Positions 15,460 through 25,799 of a stretch of 64,000 bases of DNA are shown here, piece by piece (position 1 is the first letter of the stretch; every line of letters starts with the position of its first letter). The position numbers and the translations under genes are program-made. Source of the stretch: Paenalicyclobacillus ferrooxydans (GTDB lineage: Bacteria; Bacillota; Bacilli; Alicyclobacillales; Alicyclobacillaceae); NCBI RefSeq assembly GCF_001399675.1, contig NZ_LJCO01000079.1, positions 122,326-186,325 of the forward strand, read 5' to 3'. The notes under the pieces were generated by a model. That model worked only from the letters and a program-made list of their open reading frames with translations. It was not told the origin of the DNA and ran no database searches.

Positions 15460-17166
15460 GTGACTTTCGCAGGAACGATAGGGATCCTCGCCGTGGTAGC
15501 GTTGATTTTGGCGCTTGCCATTCCGATGGGTGGATACATTTACCGGGTGTTTACCGGGCAGAGAAATTGGTTTGAGCCTGTTTACGCTCCTGTTGAACGG
15601 GTTATTTACAAGTTTGTGGGCATCAATCCGGATGCTGAAATGGATTGGAAGAGTTATGCGAAGTCTTGGCTGCTGGTGCAGTTTGTGATGGCGTTGTTTG
15701 TGTACATCATTTTTGTTTTGCAAGGACACTTGCCCATCAACCCGGACCACATTAAGGGAATGAGCTGGGACTTGGCATTTAACACTGCAGCAAGCTTCAT
15801 TACAAATACCAACTGGCAGAATTACGCTGGTGAGCAGTCGATGTCCTATCTCGGTCAGATGGCCGCCATCACTTATTTGCAGTTTACCTCTGCCGCTGCT
15901 GGCGTTGTTGCAGTCATCGCCTTTGTGCGAGGGATGGTTGCAAATAAAGGAAAAACACTAGGAAACTTCTGGGTTGACTACGTGAAGGTGCATACCCGTA
16001 TTTTGCTTCCGTTGGCTTTTCTCTTCGCCATCGTCTTTGTTGGACTAGGACTACCAGAAACACTACACGGTGCTCAAATCGCCCATACTCTACAAGGCGG
16101 TACTCAAACCATTTCACGGGGTCCTGTTGCATCACTTGAGGCCATCAAGCAACTCGGAACAAACGGTGGCGGCTACTTCAATGCCAACTCGGCGCATCCA
16201 TTTGAAGACCCCACCGCGCTTACAACGGTTCTCGAGATATTGGCAATGGCGCTCATTCCGGCGGCCTTGGTCACCACATTCGGGAAATTCATTAAGGACC
16301 GGAAACAGGCAGCTGTTTTATACGTATTCCTGACGGGTTTACTCCTTGCTGGTGCGTTTACCGTCTACGCATCGGAATCGGCGGGTGATCCGCTGGTTCA
16401 CCACCTGCTTGGCATCGGTGGCGGAAACATGGAAGGCAAAGAGGTTCGTTTCGGGCAATCCCTCAGCAGTATTTTTGTTGCGGCGACCACTGCTTTCACA
16501 ACAGGTGCAGTCAATACCATGCATGACAGCTTAACCCCGCTTGGCGGTATGGTGCCAATCGTGTTCATGATGTTCAACTCGGTTTTCGGCGGCATCGGTG
16601 TAGGCTTGCTCAACATTTTGATGTTTCTCATCATTGCAGTGTTCTTGTCAGGGTTGATGGTTGGACGCACGCCAGAAATTTTCGGCAAGAAGATTGAAGC
16701 GAGAGAGATTAAACTGGCGACTGCTGCGATGCTGGTGCATCCCTTTGTGATTTTAGTTCCGACTGCAATTGCACTGGTTACAAAAGCTGGAACATCGTCG
16801 ATGGCGAACCCTGGATTGCATGGCTTTTCTGAGGTTCTGTACGCCTTCACATCTGGTGCAGCAAACAACGGCTCAGCCTTTGCAGGATTGAATGGCAATA
16901 CAGTCTTTTACAATGTTGCAATCGGGCTCGTCATGTTGTTTGGACGCTATGTTTCCATGGTAGCCATGTTCGCCATGGCAGGTTCGCTTGTAAAAAAATC
17001 TGTGGTGCCTGAAAGTGCAGGGACGCTAAGAACCAACACGTTCTCGTTTGGCGGTGTGTTTCTTGCCGTCATCATTATCGTTGGTGCACTCACGTTCTTC
17101 CCAGCCGTCGCAGTTGGTCCAATCGGTGAACACCTGCAGATGATAGCTGGTCAACTCGCAAAATAG
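15460..17166 (+). CDS. kdpA: KdpA, potassium-translocating subunit
   Basis: 568 residues, the usual length. Four pore-loop regions with conserved Gly/Asn motifs are visible: SFITNTNWQNY with GEQSMSYL, TNGGGYFNANSAHPFEDP, FTTGAVNTMHDSLTPLGG and TSGAANNGSAFAGL. It is the channel-like subunit that binds and carries K+. GTG 15460 has GGAGGTGA upstream. Operon order F-A-B-C is canonical. Confidence 0.97.
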   Translation: MTFAGTIGILAVVALILALAIPMGGYIYRVFTGQRNWFEPVYAPVERVIYKFVGINPDAEMDWKSYAKSWLLVQFVMALFVYIIFVLQGHLPINPDHIKGMSWDLAFNTAASFITNTNWQNYAGEQSMSYLGQMAAITYLQFTSAAAGVVAVIAFVRGMVANKGKTLGNFWVDYVKVHTRILLPLAFLFAIVFVGLGLPETLHGAQIAHTLQGGTQTISRGPVASLEAIKQLGTNGGGYFNANSAHPFEDPTALTTVLEILAMALIPAALVTTFGKFIKDRKQAAVLYVFLTGLLLAGAFTVYASESAGDPLVHHLLGIGGGNMEGKEVRFGQSLSSIFVAATTAFTTGAVNTMHDSLTPLGGMVPIVFMMFNSVFGGIGVGLLNILMFLIIAVFLSGLMVGRTPEIFGKKIEAREIKLATAAMLVHPFVILVPTAIALVTKAGTSSMANPGLHGFSEVLYAFTSGAANNGSAFAGLNGNTVFYNVAIGLVMLFGRYVSMVAMFAMAGSLVKKSVVPESAGTLRTNTFSFGGVFLAVIIIVGALTFFPAVAVGPIGEHLQMIAGQLAK

Positions 17167-17204
17167 CTTGACGGTGGATCCAACGGTAGAAAGGAAGGTT
17201 CGAA

Positions 17205-19265
17205 GTGGCAAACAGTAAATCTGCAGGATTGTCGGGCGCAATTGTAAACCATGCAATTGTCGACTCGTTTCGAAAATTGGACCCGCGAACAATGGTGAAG
17301 AGTCCAGTGATGTTTGTAGTAGAAATCGGGTTTGTTATTACGCTGTTGCTCAGTTTCGATCCAAACCTGTTTGGAGGTCATTACGGCCCTGGCAGTGGAG
17401 AGCGTGCGTTTAATATTTTCGTGACTGTGGTTTTGTTCATCACCGTTTTGTTTGGAAACTTTGCTGAAGCCATTGCGGAAGGCAGAGGAAAGGCTCAGGC
17501 AGAGTCCCTTCGAAAATCGAAGACGGACCTCACGGCGAACCGTCGACGTTCTGACGGAACGTATGAGAGGATACCGGCCACTACACTGCGCCGCGGAGAT
17601 ATCGTCCGAGTCCTTGCGGGTGAGGCAATCCCAGGGGATGGCGAGGTCATTGAAGGTCTCGGCAGCGTTGATGAGTCTGCAATTACAGGTGAATCAGCGC
17701 CTGTGATTCGAGGAGCCGGTGGTGACTTCAGCTCAGTCACCGGTGGCACAAAGCTTTTGTCTGATGAACTGGTGATTCGTATCACAGCAGACCCAGGTGA
17801 GTCGTTTCTCGATAAGATGATTAGCTTGGTCGAAGGGGCAAGCCGACAAAAGACGCCGAATGAACTAGCATTATCCGTTCTGCTGGCAGGTCTGACACTC
17901 ATTTTCCTGATTGTTGTCGACACGCTGCGACCGATAGCGACCTATCTTGGAGCGCCGATTGATATTGCAACTCTGATTGCTCTTTTGGTCTGTCTCATTC
18001 CAACAACCATTGGTGCGCTTTTGTCTGCAATTGGAATTGCGGGTATGGACCGCGTCATTCGCTTTAATGTCATTGCAAAATCCGGTAAAGCTGTGGAAGC
18101 GGCAGGCGATGTCAATACGCTGATTCTCGATAAGACGGGTACGATTACGATTGGAAACCGCTTAGCCAGTGAGTTCATACCGGTAGGACAGCATACGGAC
18201 AAGTCGCTGATTGAGATCGCTGTGTTGTCATCGTTATTCGATGAAACACCAGAGGGACGCTCGGTGGTCGAACTTAGCAAGGAAAACGGTGTGTCTTTTG
18301 TCCGCGAAGAATTCCACGATGCAGAGAACATCGAGTTTAGTGCAGATACTCGAATGAGTGGGCTCAATTTGCCTGACGGTACGGTGACTCGTAAAGGGGC
18401 CGTAGACGCCATCCGCCAATATGTGCAACAACGCGGGGGAAAAGTCCCTGCTGACTTGGAGGCAAAAACAAGTCGAATTGCGATGGAAGGTGGTACTCCA
18501 CTCGCTGTCGTCAGCGGCAACGAGGTGTACGGTCTCATCTACCTCAAGGATATCGTCAAGCCTGGCATGAAAGAGCGATTTGAAGAACTGCGCAAGATGG
18601 GGATTAAGACGGTGATGTGCACCGGTGACAACCCGCTTACAGCAGCGACCATCGCGAAGGAAGCCGGCGTCGATGATTTCATCGCGGAAGCTAAACCGGA
18701 AGATAAGATGCGGTTGATTAAAGAGGAGCAAGCACAGGGCAAATTGGTCGCCATGTCTGGTGACGGCACAAACGATGCTCCGGCGTTGGCGCAAGCCGAC
18801 GTAGGACTGGCTATGAACACAGGTACGCCTGCAGCCAAGGAAGCAGGAAACATGGTCGATCTCGATTCGGATCCGACCAAACTGATTGAAGTTGTTTCGA
18901 TTGGCAAGCAGCTTCTCATTACGCGCGGCGCGATCACCACATTTTCCATCGCAAACGATGTGGCGAAGTACTTCGCCATTATTCCGGCGATGTTCATCGC
19001 GATGATTCCGCAATTACAGGCTCTGAACATCATGCATTTAACGAGCCCTCGAAGCGCGATTTTATCCGCGTTGATCTTTAACGCGATTATTATCCCGCTG
19101 TTGATACCGCTCGCGATGAGAGGCGTGAAATACCGTCCGATGAATGCGACATCGATGCTGATGAGAAACATTTTCATTTATGGAATCGGCGGCGTGATTG
19201 CTCCCTTTGTAGGTATAAAAATCATTGATTTGATCATTACGGCACTCGGATTGGCACATATTTAA
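17205..19265 (+). CDS. kdpB: KdpB, P-type ATPase subunit
   Basis: 686 residues. P-type ATPase landmarks: TGESAPV in the actuator domain, phosphorylated Asp309 in [15 protein letters not shown] and [16 protein letters not shown] in the P domain. The TGES motif has the Ser that is a known inhibitory phosphorylation site in E. coli KdpB. It supplies energy for K+ uptake through KdpA. GTG 17205 follows AAGGAAGG; 38 bp after kdpA and 13 bp before kdpC. Confidence 0.97.
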   Translation: MANSKSAGLSGAIVNHAIVDSFRKLDPRTMVKSPVMFVVEIGFVITLLLSFDPNLFGGHYGPGSGERAFNIFVTVVLFITVLFGNFAEAIAEGRGKAQAESLRKSKTDLTANRRRSDGTYERIPATTLRRGDIVRVLAGEAIPGDGEVIEGLGSVDESAITGESAPVIRGAGGDFSSVTGGTKLLSDELVIRITADPGESFLDKMISLVEGASRQKTPNELALSVLLAGLTLIFLIVVDTLRPIATYLGAPIDIATLIALLVCLIPTTIGALLSAIGIAGMDRVIRFNVIAKSGKAVEAAGDVNTLILDKTGTITIGNRLASEFIPVGQHTDKSLIEIAVLSSLFDETPEGRSVVELSKENGVSFVREEFHDAENIEFSADTRMSGLNLPDGTVTRKGAVDAIRQYVQQRGGKVPADLEAKTSRIAMEGGTPLAVVSGNEVYGLIYLKDIVKPGMKERFEELRKMGIKTVMCTGDNPLTAATIAKEAGVDDFIAEAKPEDKMRLIKEEQAQGKLVAMSGDGTNDAPALAQADVGLAMNTGTPAAKEAGNMVDLDSDPTKLIEVVSIGKQLLITRGAITTFSIANDVAKYFAIIPAMFIAMIPQLQALNIMHLTSPRSAILSALIFNAIIIPLLIPLAMRGVKYRPMNATSMLMRNIFIYGIGGVIAPFVGIKIIDLIITALGLAHI

Positions 19266-19278
19266 GGAGCGATGAAAA

Positions 19279-19848
19279 ATGGTAAATCTTTGGCGCTCTC
19301 TTCGGTTTTTGGTGGTGTCTGTTGTCCTGCTGGGGTTGATTTACCCCTTGATAGTCACTGGAATTGGTCAATTGTTGTTTCCGTATCATGCAAACGGCAG
19401 TATGATTAAGCTTCATGGACGTGTGGTTGGATCGATGCTGATTGCACAGAACGTGACAAATCCTGGGCTCTTTCATTACCGGCCGTCCGCAGTCAACTAC
19501 GCGGGAAACGGTTCAGGAGGGTCAAATTTAGGACCGACGAACCCAGCTTTGATCAAAGAAATCAAGGGAAATATTCAAACCGTAGAACAGCAAAACCCTG
19601 GCACACCAGTCTCGCAAATACCACCAGATATGGTGGAGTCTTCGGCCTCGGGGTTAGACCCTGACATTTCAATTCAGGACGCGAAAATCCAAGTGCCGAG
19701 AATTTCAAAGGCGACGGGTCTGAGTCAACAGGTTTTAATGGCACTCATCAACCGCAACGAACAGGGACGATTTTTAGGCATTTGGGGGCAACCGATGGTA
19801 AATGTCATGAAATTGAACCTGGCCCTTCTGCAGCAACGAGGAAAGTAG
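19279..19848 (+). CDS. kdpC: KdpC, assembly subunit of the K+ ATPase
   Basis: 189 residues with an N-terminal membrane anchor (VVSVVLLGLIYPLIVTGIGQ) and the conserved segments FHYRPSAVNY, SGGSNLGPTNPAL and SASGLDPDIS. KdpC bridges KdpA and KdpB. ATG with GGAGCG upstream. Last gene of the operon. Confidence 0.96.
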   Translation: MVNLWRSLRFLVVSVVLLGLIYPLIVTGIGQLLFPYHANGSMIKLHGRVVGSMLIAQNVTNPGLFHYRPSAVNYAGNGSGGSNLGPTNPALIKEIKGNIQTVEQQNPGTPVSQIPPDMVESSASGLDPDISIQDAKIQVPRISKATGLSQQVLMALINRNEQGRFLGIWGQPMVNVMKLNLALLQQRGK

Positions 19849-19897
19849 AATTTTACTTGGCGTGCCTTAAGATCACGGTGCTTAGTTAACGAAGCGG

Positions 19898-19940
19898 CAT
19901 ATGCAGGATGTGAGTCTCACCAGACCCCGTCCTGCATATG
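19898..19940. repeat. Nested inverted repeat after kdpC
   Basis: CATATGCAGGA and TCCTGCATATG form an 11-bp perfect stem with a 21-nt loop, and GTGAG-T-CTCAC forms a second small hairpin inside the loop. There is no T run, so it may be an RNA processing or regulatory element, or an operator for the downstream pentapeptide gene, and not a simple terminator. Confidence 0.55.
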
Positions 19941-20000
19941 TCAACGTTGCCACATTGCAGACAGAAAGCGGCATCCACAAGGTAGTTTCGAGGTGTAACA

Positions 20001-20648
20001 GTGACAAAAACGACAAAGCTTGAACGCGCAAAGCTTTTACCTGGCTTAGCAACAGTCAACTTAGAAGATGTTTTTGATGAGGAAGAGCTTGAACTGGTCA
20101 ACTGTTCGGTGTCCAATTCTCAGATGGACGACCGGTCAGTCGACCGGCTCATCATCTCCCGAGCCATAATTAAGAATGTCTCTTTCGTGGACAGCACCCT
20201 AATGAACATTGATGCAACCGACGTGATTTTCGACAACTGTAATCTATCAAATGCACGTTTATGTGGAGGGACGATACATCGAGCAGAGTTTAGACACTGC
20301 AAACTCCTGGGACTCGATGTGTCCAACTCGACCCTGGGGAACGTACTGTTTGAGGATTGCCACTTGAACATGAGTAATTTTGCGGAGTCTCGCTTAAAAC
20401 AGGTGCATTTTGAAGCGTGCTTGTTGCGTGGCTCCCATTTCTTCAACGCGATGTTTCAAAACATCATTCTCGACCGATGTGATCTCGATGATGCCGATTT
20501 CACGCAGGTTTCCCTCAAAGGGATCGACATCAGCACTTGTTCTTTTGAGAAAATTCGGGTATCAATCGATAACTTGGCGGGATGCGAAGTTTCTCCGCGC
20601 CAAGCCATTGCGTTCGCAAAGTTGTTCGGACTTACAGTAAAAGACTAA
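20001..20648 (+). CDS. Pentapeptide-repeat protein
   Basis: 215 residues. Residues ~45-190 show the A(D/N)LxX-type five-residue periodicity with Phe/Leu in the centre, for example IFDNCNLSNARLCGGTIHRA and LDRCDLDDADFTQVSLKGID, predicting a right-handed quadrilateral beta-helix. Some members mimic DNA and protect gyrase; others are structural. GTG 20001 is preceded by GAGGTG. Convergent with the glycosyltransferase, which ends on the next base. Role unknown. Confidence 0.85.
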   Translation: MTKTTKLERAKLLPGLATVNLEDVFDEEELELVNCSVSNSQMDDRSVDRLIISRAIIKNVSFVDSTLMNIDATDVIFDNCNLSNARLCGGTIHRAEFRHCKLLGLDVSNSTLGNVLFEDCHLNMSNFAESRLKQVHFEACLLRGSHFFNAMFQNIILDRCDLDDADFTQVSLKGIDISTCSFEKIRVSIDNLAGCEVSPRQAIAFAKLFGLTVKD

Positions 20649-21692
20649 CTACGAATGAGCTCGGATGGAGGCTTGTAATTTCTCCATTTCACCGCGCATG
20701 CCTGTCGTCCCATCCTCGTGCTTGATGGCTGACTCGATGGAAGACTGCGCCTCATCTGAATGACCTAGTTTTTGAAGTTCTCTTGCCAGATAAAACAGAA
20801 AGACGGGGTGCGTTGGTTCACTGGCAAGTACTGACCTGATGATGCGGATGTTTCGTTCGACCTTTGCAATCTGACTTGTGGCAGTGTTGTCGTATCCATC
20901 GTGCAGCAATTGAATGTTGACGTCCTGCGTTTGCAAGCGGCTCACTTCATGTCCTTGACGGGTTTCGAGCTGTTCATGAATGGGGTAGCGCCAGCGGATG
21001 CCGGTGCTTTTTTGATACATCCTTGCGGTGGGGTGGACATTAACAACGCGCTCACCGATCCGATTGAGTTGAATGGCATTGAGCGCCATTCCGGTCCCAT
21101 TGAACAACGCCGCAGCCACTCTTATAGTGTTGACATCGAACAGAACCAGGATCTCATCGGAATCCACGGTGATGATCCAATCATGCGCGGCCAGTGATTC
21201 TGCATACGTCCGTGCAGCGGAGAAATCGTCAATCCACTCAAAATAATGCACGTCGAGACCGAGCGATTCAAGGATTTGTACTGTATCGTCCTGCGAGCCG
21301 GTGTCGACAACAACAATCTCGTCTACAGCCGGCACGAGAGCCGCGATACACTGGCGGATCGTGCGAGAACTGTCGAGTGTAAGGACACAGGCTGAAACGG
21401 GCACGTGCTCGGTGTCGAGCAACGTCTGAACCTGTTTATCCGGGGACCCACGTCCCACGCGCTCAGTATCGTTCCAGGCTTGCCGAAAGTCTGCGAAGGG
21501 AGCAAGCAACGCGGCACGCTGTAAGCACAGTTTCGCCATATCGCCGCGCTTGAGACCGACCATCGTTTGACTGAGAAAGACCCAGGCTTGGGCGTCAAGG
21601 CGACTACGTTTTAGGCGGTCGATACAACCGTAGCGTGCACTGTCAAACTTGTGTTGTTGTATTAATCTGGTAATCTGCTCATCGGTTTTCAT
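20649..21692 (-). CDS. Family 2 glycosyltransferase with helical flanks
   Basis: 347 residues. N-terminal ~85 residues are TPR-like (AWVFLSQTMVGLKRGDMAKL). The GT-A domain follows: VSACVLTLDSSRTI, the nucleotide-sugar motif VVDTGSQDDTVQI, and the DxD-like metal motif TVDSDE. A C-terminal TPR-like segment (FLFYLARELQKLGHSDEA) closes it. This order is typical of SunS/TPR-GT2 proteins that glycosylate peptides or proteins in Firmicutes. Acceptor unknown. Confidence 0.85.
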   Translation of the reverse strand: MKTDEQITRLIQQHKFDSARYGCIDRLKRSRLDAQAWVFLSQTMVGLKRGDMAKLCLQRAALLAPFADFRQAWNDTERVGRGSPDKQVQTLLDTEHVPVSACVLTLDSSRTIRQCIAALVPAVDEIVVVDTGSQDDTVQILESLGLDVHYFEWIDDFSAARTYAESLAAHDWIITVDSDEILVLFDVNTIRVAAALFNGTGMALNAIQLNRIGERVVNVHPTARMYQKSTGIRWRYPIHEQLETRQGHEVSRLQTQDVNIQLLHDGYDNTATSQIAKVERNIRIIRSVLASEPTHPVFLFYLARELQKLGHSDEAQSSIESAIKHEDGTTGMRGEMEKLQASIRAHS

Positions 21693-21759
21693 GCACCCAT
21701 TGTAGCACGGCTTGTCGAAGGTAGTGGTGATCGTCTTGGGCCTGTTTTAGCAGTGATTA

Positions 21760-21788
21760 TTTACTTATTAGCCATTTAGCTATATAAT
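21760..21788 (+). promoter_or_regulatory. Promoter of the sdpR-sdpI operon
   Basis: TTTACT, 17 bp, TATAAT (perfect -10), followed 55 bp later by the sdpR-like start. The surrounding AT-rich repeats (TTAGCCATTTAGCTA) could serve as the autoregulatory operator of the ArsR-type repressor. Confidence 0.6.
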
Positions 21789-21842
21789 GAATTTGCTCGG
21801 AAATCGTTATTACGATACGGCAAGGAAGGTCTGTGATGGACG

Positions 21843-22118
21843 ATGAATGAGAGTGTTTTCAAGGCAATGTCTGACGCAACACGGAGAAAGATCATCGAAT
21901 TATTGAAGGAAGGGCCAAAAACAGCAGGTGAAATTGCGGATCACTTTACACATGCGCAACCGACAATCAGTCGTCATTTAACAGTGCTTAAACATGCCAA
22001 TTTGGTTGTGGACCAACGAGAGGGAACTTTTATTATTTATAGGCTCAACACAACAATTTTACAAGAATGGCTTGCATGGCTGCTCGAACACTTCGGAGGT
22101 GGTGATAGTGATGAATGA
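21843..22118 (+). CDS. ArsR-family repressor, SdpR type
   Basis: 91 residues; winged-helix protein with FKAMSDATRRKIIELLKEG, the recognition helix region HAQPTISRHLTVLKHANLV and the wing QREGTFIIYRLN. No metal-binding Cys pair is seen. Its stop overlaps the start of the SdpI-like gene by 8 bp. In B. subtilis SdpR represses sdpRI and is held at the membrane by SdpI when toxin is present; the same arrangement is inferred here. Confidence 0.88.
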   Translation: MNESVFKAMSDATRRKIIELLKEGPKTAGEIADHFTHAQPTISRHLTVLKHANLVVDQREGTFIIYRLNTTILQEWLAWLLEHFGGGDSDE

Positions 22119-22764
22119 GAAAAGGGTAATGCCCTGGTGGGGCTGGCTCGCGTGGATTGTAGTGATTGCGCTGGGGTGTGTTGCGTACTTTCATCTCCCT
22201 GCACAAGTTCCGAGTCATGTTAATTCGGCTGGAAAACCTGCTCTCTTCATTTCGCGTCTAGCGGCGGTTGTGTACGAACCGGCAATCATGCTCGTCATCA
22301 TACTCTTTTGGCACGTGTTGTGGAGGATTGACCCTAAGAAAAGAAACTACGAGTCTTTTTGGTCAACGTATCGATATATCGGCGGGGTCATTATTGTGTG
22401 TATTGGCTTAATTTATGTCACCGTATTAGGACACCTGTTGCACATTGGGTCTATGCGTTTCGCTCCGACCGCATACGGAATCATGTTTATGCTGATTGCA
22501 AATGTATTGCCGCGTCTGCAGTCGAATTGGTGGGTAGGCATTCGCACACCGTGGACACTGTCAAGCGAAGAGAGCTGGCAGAAAACGCATCGCTTGGGCG
22601 GACAGTTGGGAATACCAATGGGCATTTTGATTATCATTCTTGCTTGGGTTTTGCCAATAAGCAAGCTGATGATATTGGCGGCTCTGGTGCCCGTTCTCTT
22701 GTGGGCACTCATTACGATTGTGGCGTCGTATTTTTACGCGAAAGACGGTCGCAACCTTGGATAA
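22111..22764 (+). CDS. SdpI-family membrane protein (immunity/signal)
   Basis: 217 residues with six hydrophobic segments: an N-terminal DUF1648-like part with the conserved LPAQVPSHVNSAGKP, and a C-terminal SdpI part with NVLPRLQSNWWVGIRTPWTL and TWxxTHRLGG-like SWQKTHRLGG. SdpI confers resistance to the SdpC killing peptide. ATG 22111 follows GGAGGTGG and overlaps the repressor gene. No sdpC-like toxin gene is nearby. Confidence 0.9.
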   Translation: MNEKRVMPWWGWLAWIVVIALGCVAYFHLPAQVPSHVNSAGKPALFISRLAAVVYEPAIMLVIILFWHVLWRIDPKKRNYESFWSTYRYIGGVIIVCIGLIYVTVLGHLLHIGSMRFAPTAYGIMFMLIANVLPRLQSNWWVGIRTPWTLSSEESWQKTHRLGGQLGIPMGILIIILAWVLPISKLMILAALVPVLLWALITIVASYFYAKDGRNLG

Positions 22765-22808
22765 AGGCATGCGTTGCATTGTGGTTCTAAACGTTGGAGG
22801 TGAGCCCG

Positions 22809-23463
22809 GTGAGTGATGAAAAAATTGTCTTGGGGGCTGAGACGAATTACCCGCTAAATGGCAGATTAGCCATTCCTGATGGAACGAAGGAATTACTCCC
22901 TGCAGTGGTCCTGGTTCATGGCTCTGGTCCGAGCAATATGGATGAAAAGGTCGGGAATATCACCCCGTTTAAGGACCTTGCTCAAGGATTGTCGCAAAAA
23001 GGAATTGCAGTGTTGCGTTATGACAAGAGTACAAATCATCGCGAAGAAACAGATTGCAAAGCTATCATCGAAATTTCATACCATCTACAACCTGACGGAC
23101 GAAGAAGCAAAGTCCGCCCTGGTCTTGGGTAAACATGCACGAGCGTATTACTTCAAAGAGATGGGTGAACATCAAGCCGTCAGTTATCTGAGCAAATTAC
23201 AAAAACCAGTTCTCATTCTGCAAGGAGATAAGGATTTTCAGGTATCTGTTGAAAGGGATTTTAATGCCTATAGAGCTTTATTATGTGACAAACCTAATGT
23301 AACATTTAAACTATACCCGAATCTAAATCATGTGTTTATGCCATCTGTATATGGAAAAATACTAAAGGCAAAAAAGGAGTACCAGGTTGCCCAGCGGATT
23401 GATCAACAAGTGATACATGATGTTGCCGACTGGATTTTCAGTGTCAATACGCTGAGGGATTGA
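22809..23463 (+). pseudogene. Alpha/beta hydrolase broken by internal deletion and frameshift
   Basis: The GTG at 22809 (GGAGGTGA upstream) opens a typical N-terminal half: strand, VVLVHGSGPSNMDEKVG and VLRYDKST. The frame then leaves the family near 23030 and stops at 23130. A different frame, open from about 23045 to 23463, carries the C-terminal half: EEAKSALVLGKHARAYYFKE, VLILQGDKDFQV with the catalytic-acid region, and LYPNLNHVFM with the His. The middle, including the GxSxG nucleophile, is missing. Non-functional. Confidence 0.8.
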
Positions 23464-23797
23464 TGCGCACTTCCGTTCTCAAGGGAGATGCACGGAAGCA
23501 ATGCCGAACGGGGTAAGAATCGGATAAGTGCCGCAGATAAGGGGAGTGTGCAGAACGTGTATGCGAAATATTTCGACGAGTATGATTGAAGACCTTCTCG
23601 ACAAACAAAATGGCACCGGCGTCGTGACATCGAGCCCGCACGTGGTGAACCAAACGGGCCATCCCGTCATTATATCAACCGTAAAAATGCCGCTAAAGAA
23701 GCGCGACTAGTTGATGAAGATTGTTTTCCGGACTACGGCGTGAGGCGCGGCGCCTGGAACATATCTGACTAACGGCTTGCCTATGCAGCGTGGAACT
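23464..23797. other. Intergenic region, one weak ORF
   Basis: A plus-strand frame ending at 23710 encodes about 50 residues from ATG 23561 (MRNISTSMIEDLLDK...) but lacks a ribosome site at useful spacing. I do not call a gene here. Confidence 0.3.
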
Positions 23798-23833
23798 AAA
23801 AAGGGGCGCTTGCAGTGACAGCCACCCCTTTTT
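23798..23833 (-). terminator. Terminator of asnS
   Basis: AAAAAGGGG and CCCCTTTTT flank an imperfect stem continued by GCT/AGC. It lies 13 bp after the asnS stop and gives a T run on either strand, so it can also stop rightward transcripts. Confidence 0.75.
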
Positions 23834-23846
23834 ACTAAAATTTAGT

Positions 23847-25196
23847 CTAGAACTCAGCGTGACCGACAGTGCGAGGAAACGGAATCACATCGCGAATATT
23901 TGACATCCCTGTTAAATACATCAGGAGTCTCTCAAATCCAAGACCAAAACCAGCATGTTTCGTTTCACCATAGGCACGCAATTCAAGGTACCATGCGTAT
24001 TCTTCAGGATTTAATCCCATCTCAACCATGCGTTTTTTAAGAGCCTCTAGACGCTCCTCACGTTGACTTCCGCCAATGAGTTCACCGATGCCTGGCACCA
24101 GCAAGTCGCTTGCCGCCACGGTTTTTCCGTCATCGTTCATACGCATATAAAACGCCTTGATGTCCTTCGGATAATCTGTAACAAAGACAGGACGTTTAAA
24201 AACCTGTTCACAGAGGTATCTTTCATGTTCGCTTTGCAGGTCTAGCCCCCAAGAAACTGGATATTCGAAGTCGACCTTTGCGGTCTTAAGCAGCTCTATC
24301 GCTTCCGAATAGCCCACACGAGCAAAGTCGCTTTCTACAACGTGCTGTAACCTCGCAAGCAGGCCTTTCTCAACGAATTGATCGAAGAATGCCATTTCCT
24401 CTGGCGCGTGCTCCAGCACGTAATGAATCACGTGCTTCACCATATCTTCAGCAACCATCAAGAGATCTGCTAATTCAGCAAAGGCCATTTCCGGTTCAAT
24501 CATCCAAAACTCGGCAGCGTGCCTTGCTGTGTTAGAGTTTTCGGCACGAAACGTCGGTCCAAATGTGTACACATTTCCAAAAGCAAGTGAATAGGCTTCC
24601 GCATTCAATTGACCACTTACGGTCAACGATGCCGGCTTTCCAAAAAACTCGTCGTTCGTGCCCGTCGTTAAACGAAACATTTCTCCGGCACCTTCAGCAT
24701 CGCTTGTGGTGATGATTGGTGTGTTGACGTACACAAAACCCCGTTCTTGGAAGAATTGATGGATGGCGAACGCAGCAAGCGAGCGAACCCGGAAGACGGC
24801 AGAAAAGGTGTTGGTACGTGGGCGTAAATGCGCAATGCTTCGCAGGTACTCAAATGAATGGCGTTTCTTCTGAAGCGGATAGTCAGATACGGAGTAGCCG
24901 TCAATGCGAACCTGCGCTGCTCGGATTTCAAACGCCTGTTTTGCGTCAGGCGTGTATATCAGTGTACCTTCGACAGTGACGGTGGAGCTTATGGGTAATT
25001 TTGCTACATCACTGAAATTTTCAAGATCACTATCAAATACGACCTGGACGTTTTTAAAGAAGCTGCCGTCGTTCAACTCTAGAAAACCGAAGGTCTTGGA
25101 GTCACGGACAGTTCGAACCCATGCTGTTACTGAAACGCTTTGATTCGCCAAGGCTGATGCGTGCGCAAATAACTCTTTCACTGTAAATCGCTTCAT
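23847..25196 (-). CDS. asnS: Asparaginyl-tRNA synthetase
   Basis: 449 residues. OB-fold anticodon-binding domain at ~15-110 ([20 protein letters not shown]), then the class II catalytic core: motif 2 region with [31 protein letters not shown], and motif 3 [27 protein letters not shown]. The SGQLNAEAY stretch and absence of the AspRS insertion fit AsnRS. ATG 25196 has AAGGGA upstream; the 73 codons further upstream in frame are not part of the enzyme. Confidence 0.97.
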   Translation of the reverse strand: MKRFTVKELFAHASALANQSVSVTAWVRTVRDSKTFGFLELNDGSFFKNVQVVFDSDLENFSDVAKLPISSTVTVEGTLIYTPDAKQAFEIRAAQVRIDGYSVSDYPLQKKRHSFEYLRSIAHLRPRTNTFSAVFRVRSLAAFAIHQFFQERGFVYVNTPIITTSDAEGAGEMFRLTTGTNDEFFGKPASLTVSGQLNAEAYSLAFGNVYTFGPTFRAENSNTARHAAEFWMIEPEMAFAELADLLMVAEDMVKHVIHYVLEHAPEEMAFFDQFVEKGLLARLQHVVESDFARVGYSEAIELLKTAKVDFEYPVSWGLDLQSEHERYLCEQVFKRPVFVTDYPKDIKAFYMRMNDDGKTVAASDLLVPGIGELIGGSQREERLEALKKRMVEMGLNPEEYAWYLELRAYGETKHAGFGLGFERLLMYLTGMSNIRDVIPFPRTVGHAEF

Positions 25197-25302
25197 GTTC
25201 ACTAATCCCTTCAAAGAATTTTCTGGCATTCGCCTATGTAAACAGTAAAGTGATCGGAGCAGTAGAACAGGACTATCTGTCGATGTGCACGACAGATCCC
25301 AC

Positions 25303-25485
25303 CTATGATCTATTGTGGACACAAGTCGTTTCGAATGGTATCTCAGTGGTGTTATTCGCTTCGCCAGACAGCTGTTCGTCCAGCCAAGAAACCGCCCTCT
25401 GCATATCTGGTTCAAGGTTACTTGTCCACGTCATGGATTTGTTTTGCATTATACACGTTTCGACAGCGGTTATCATCTCAATCAT
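25303..25485 (-). CDS. Possible 60-residue protein upstream of asnS
   Basis: The minus-strand frame encodes an acidic, protein-like sequence with [20 protein letters not shown] and [11 protein letters not shown]. No strong Shine-Dalgarno site precedes ATG 25485, and I do not recognise a family. It lies 106 bp ahead of asnS on the same strand. The remainder of 25197-25799 shows no supported gene. Confidence 0.35.
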   Translation of the reverse strand: MIEMITAVETCIMQNKSMTWTSNLEPDMQRAVSWLDEQLSGEANNTTEIPFETTCVHNRS

Positions 25486-25799
25486 GGGACTTTCAGGCAG
25501 ATGAATCCTTGGGCATAATGGACCATCTGCATGGGTAGATTCCCGTGATTTGACATCCGTCTGTCGAAATGAAACGATCGTTGCATTTTTTGCTTGATTA
25601 TGTTAAATTCACCGCAATGAACACCCACTTTCTTGACCCTTTGGGGGTGATAAAAAGACATGGTGTGACGCTGCATTATGGATCGTTTTTTCTTATCATT
25701 TCATTTGGTGTCTTTCGCGTTGACCTTCTCGACTCTCGCACTGAAAGGCGGATAGGACATCCTGATCGTAATATTTGAACAGTAAAATGAGGTGAAGCA

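Noticed and set aside
18234..19177. Long minus-strand ORFs opposite kdpB
   Set aside because: They are shadows of the kdpB reading frame; kdpB has all P-type ATPase motifs.
25197..25500. T-box leader upstream of asnS
   Set aside because: A minus-strand AGGTGGGATC recalls the T-box core, but the NNGGUGGNACCGCG sequence and a following terminator are not present.
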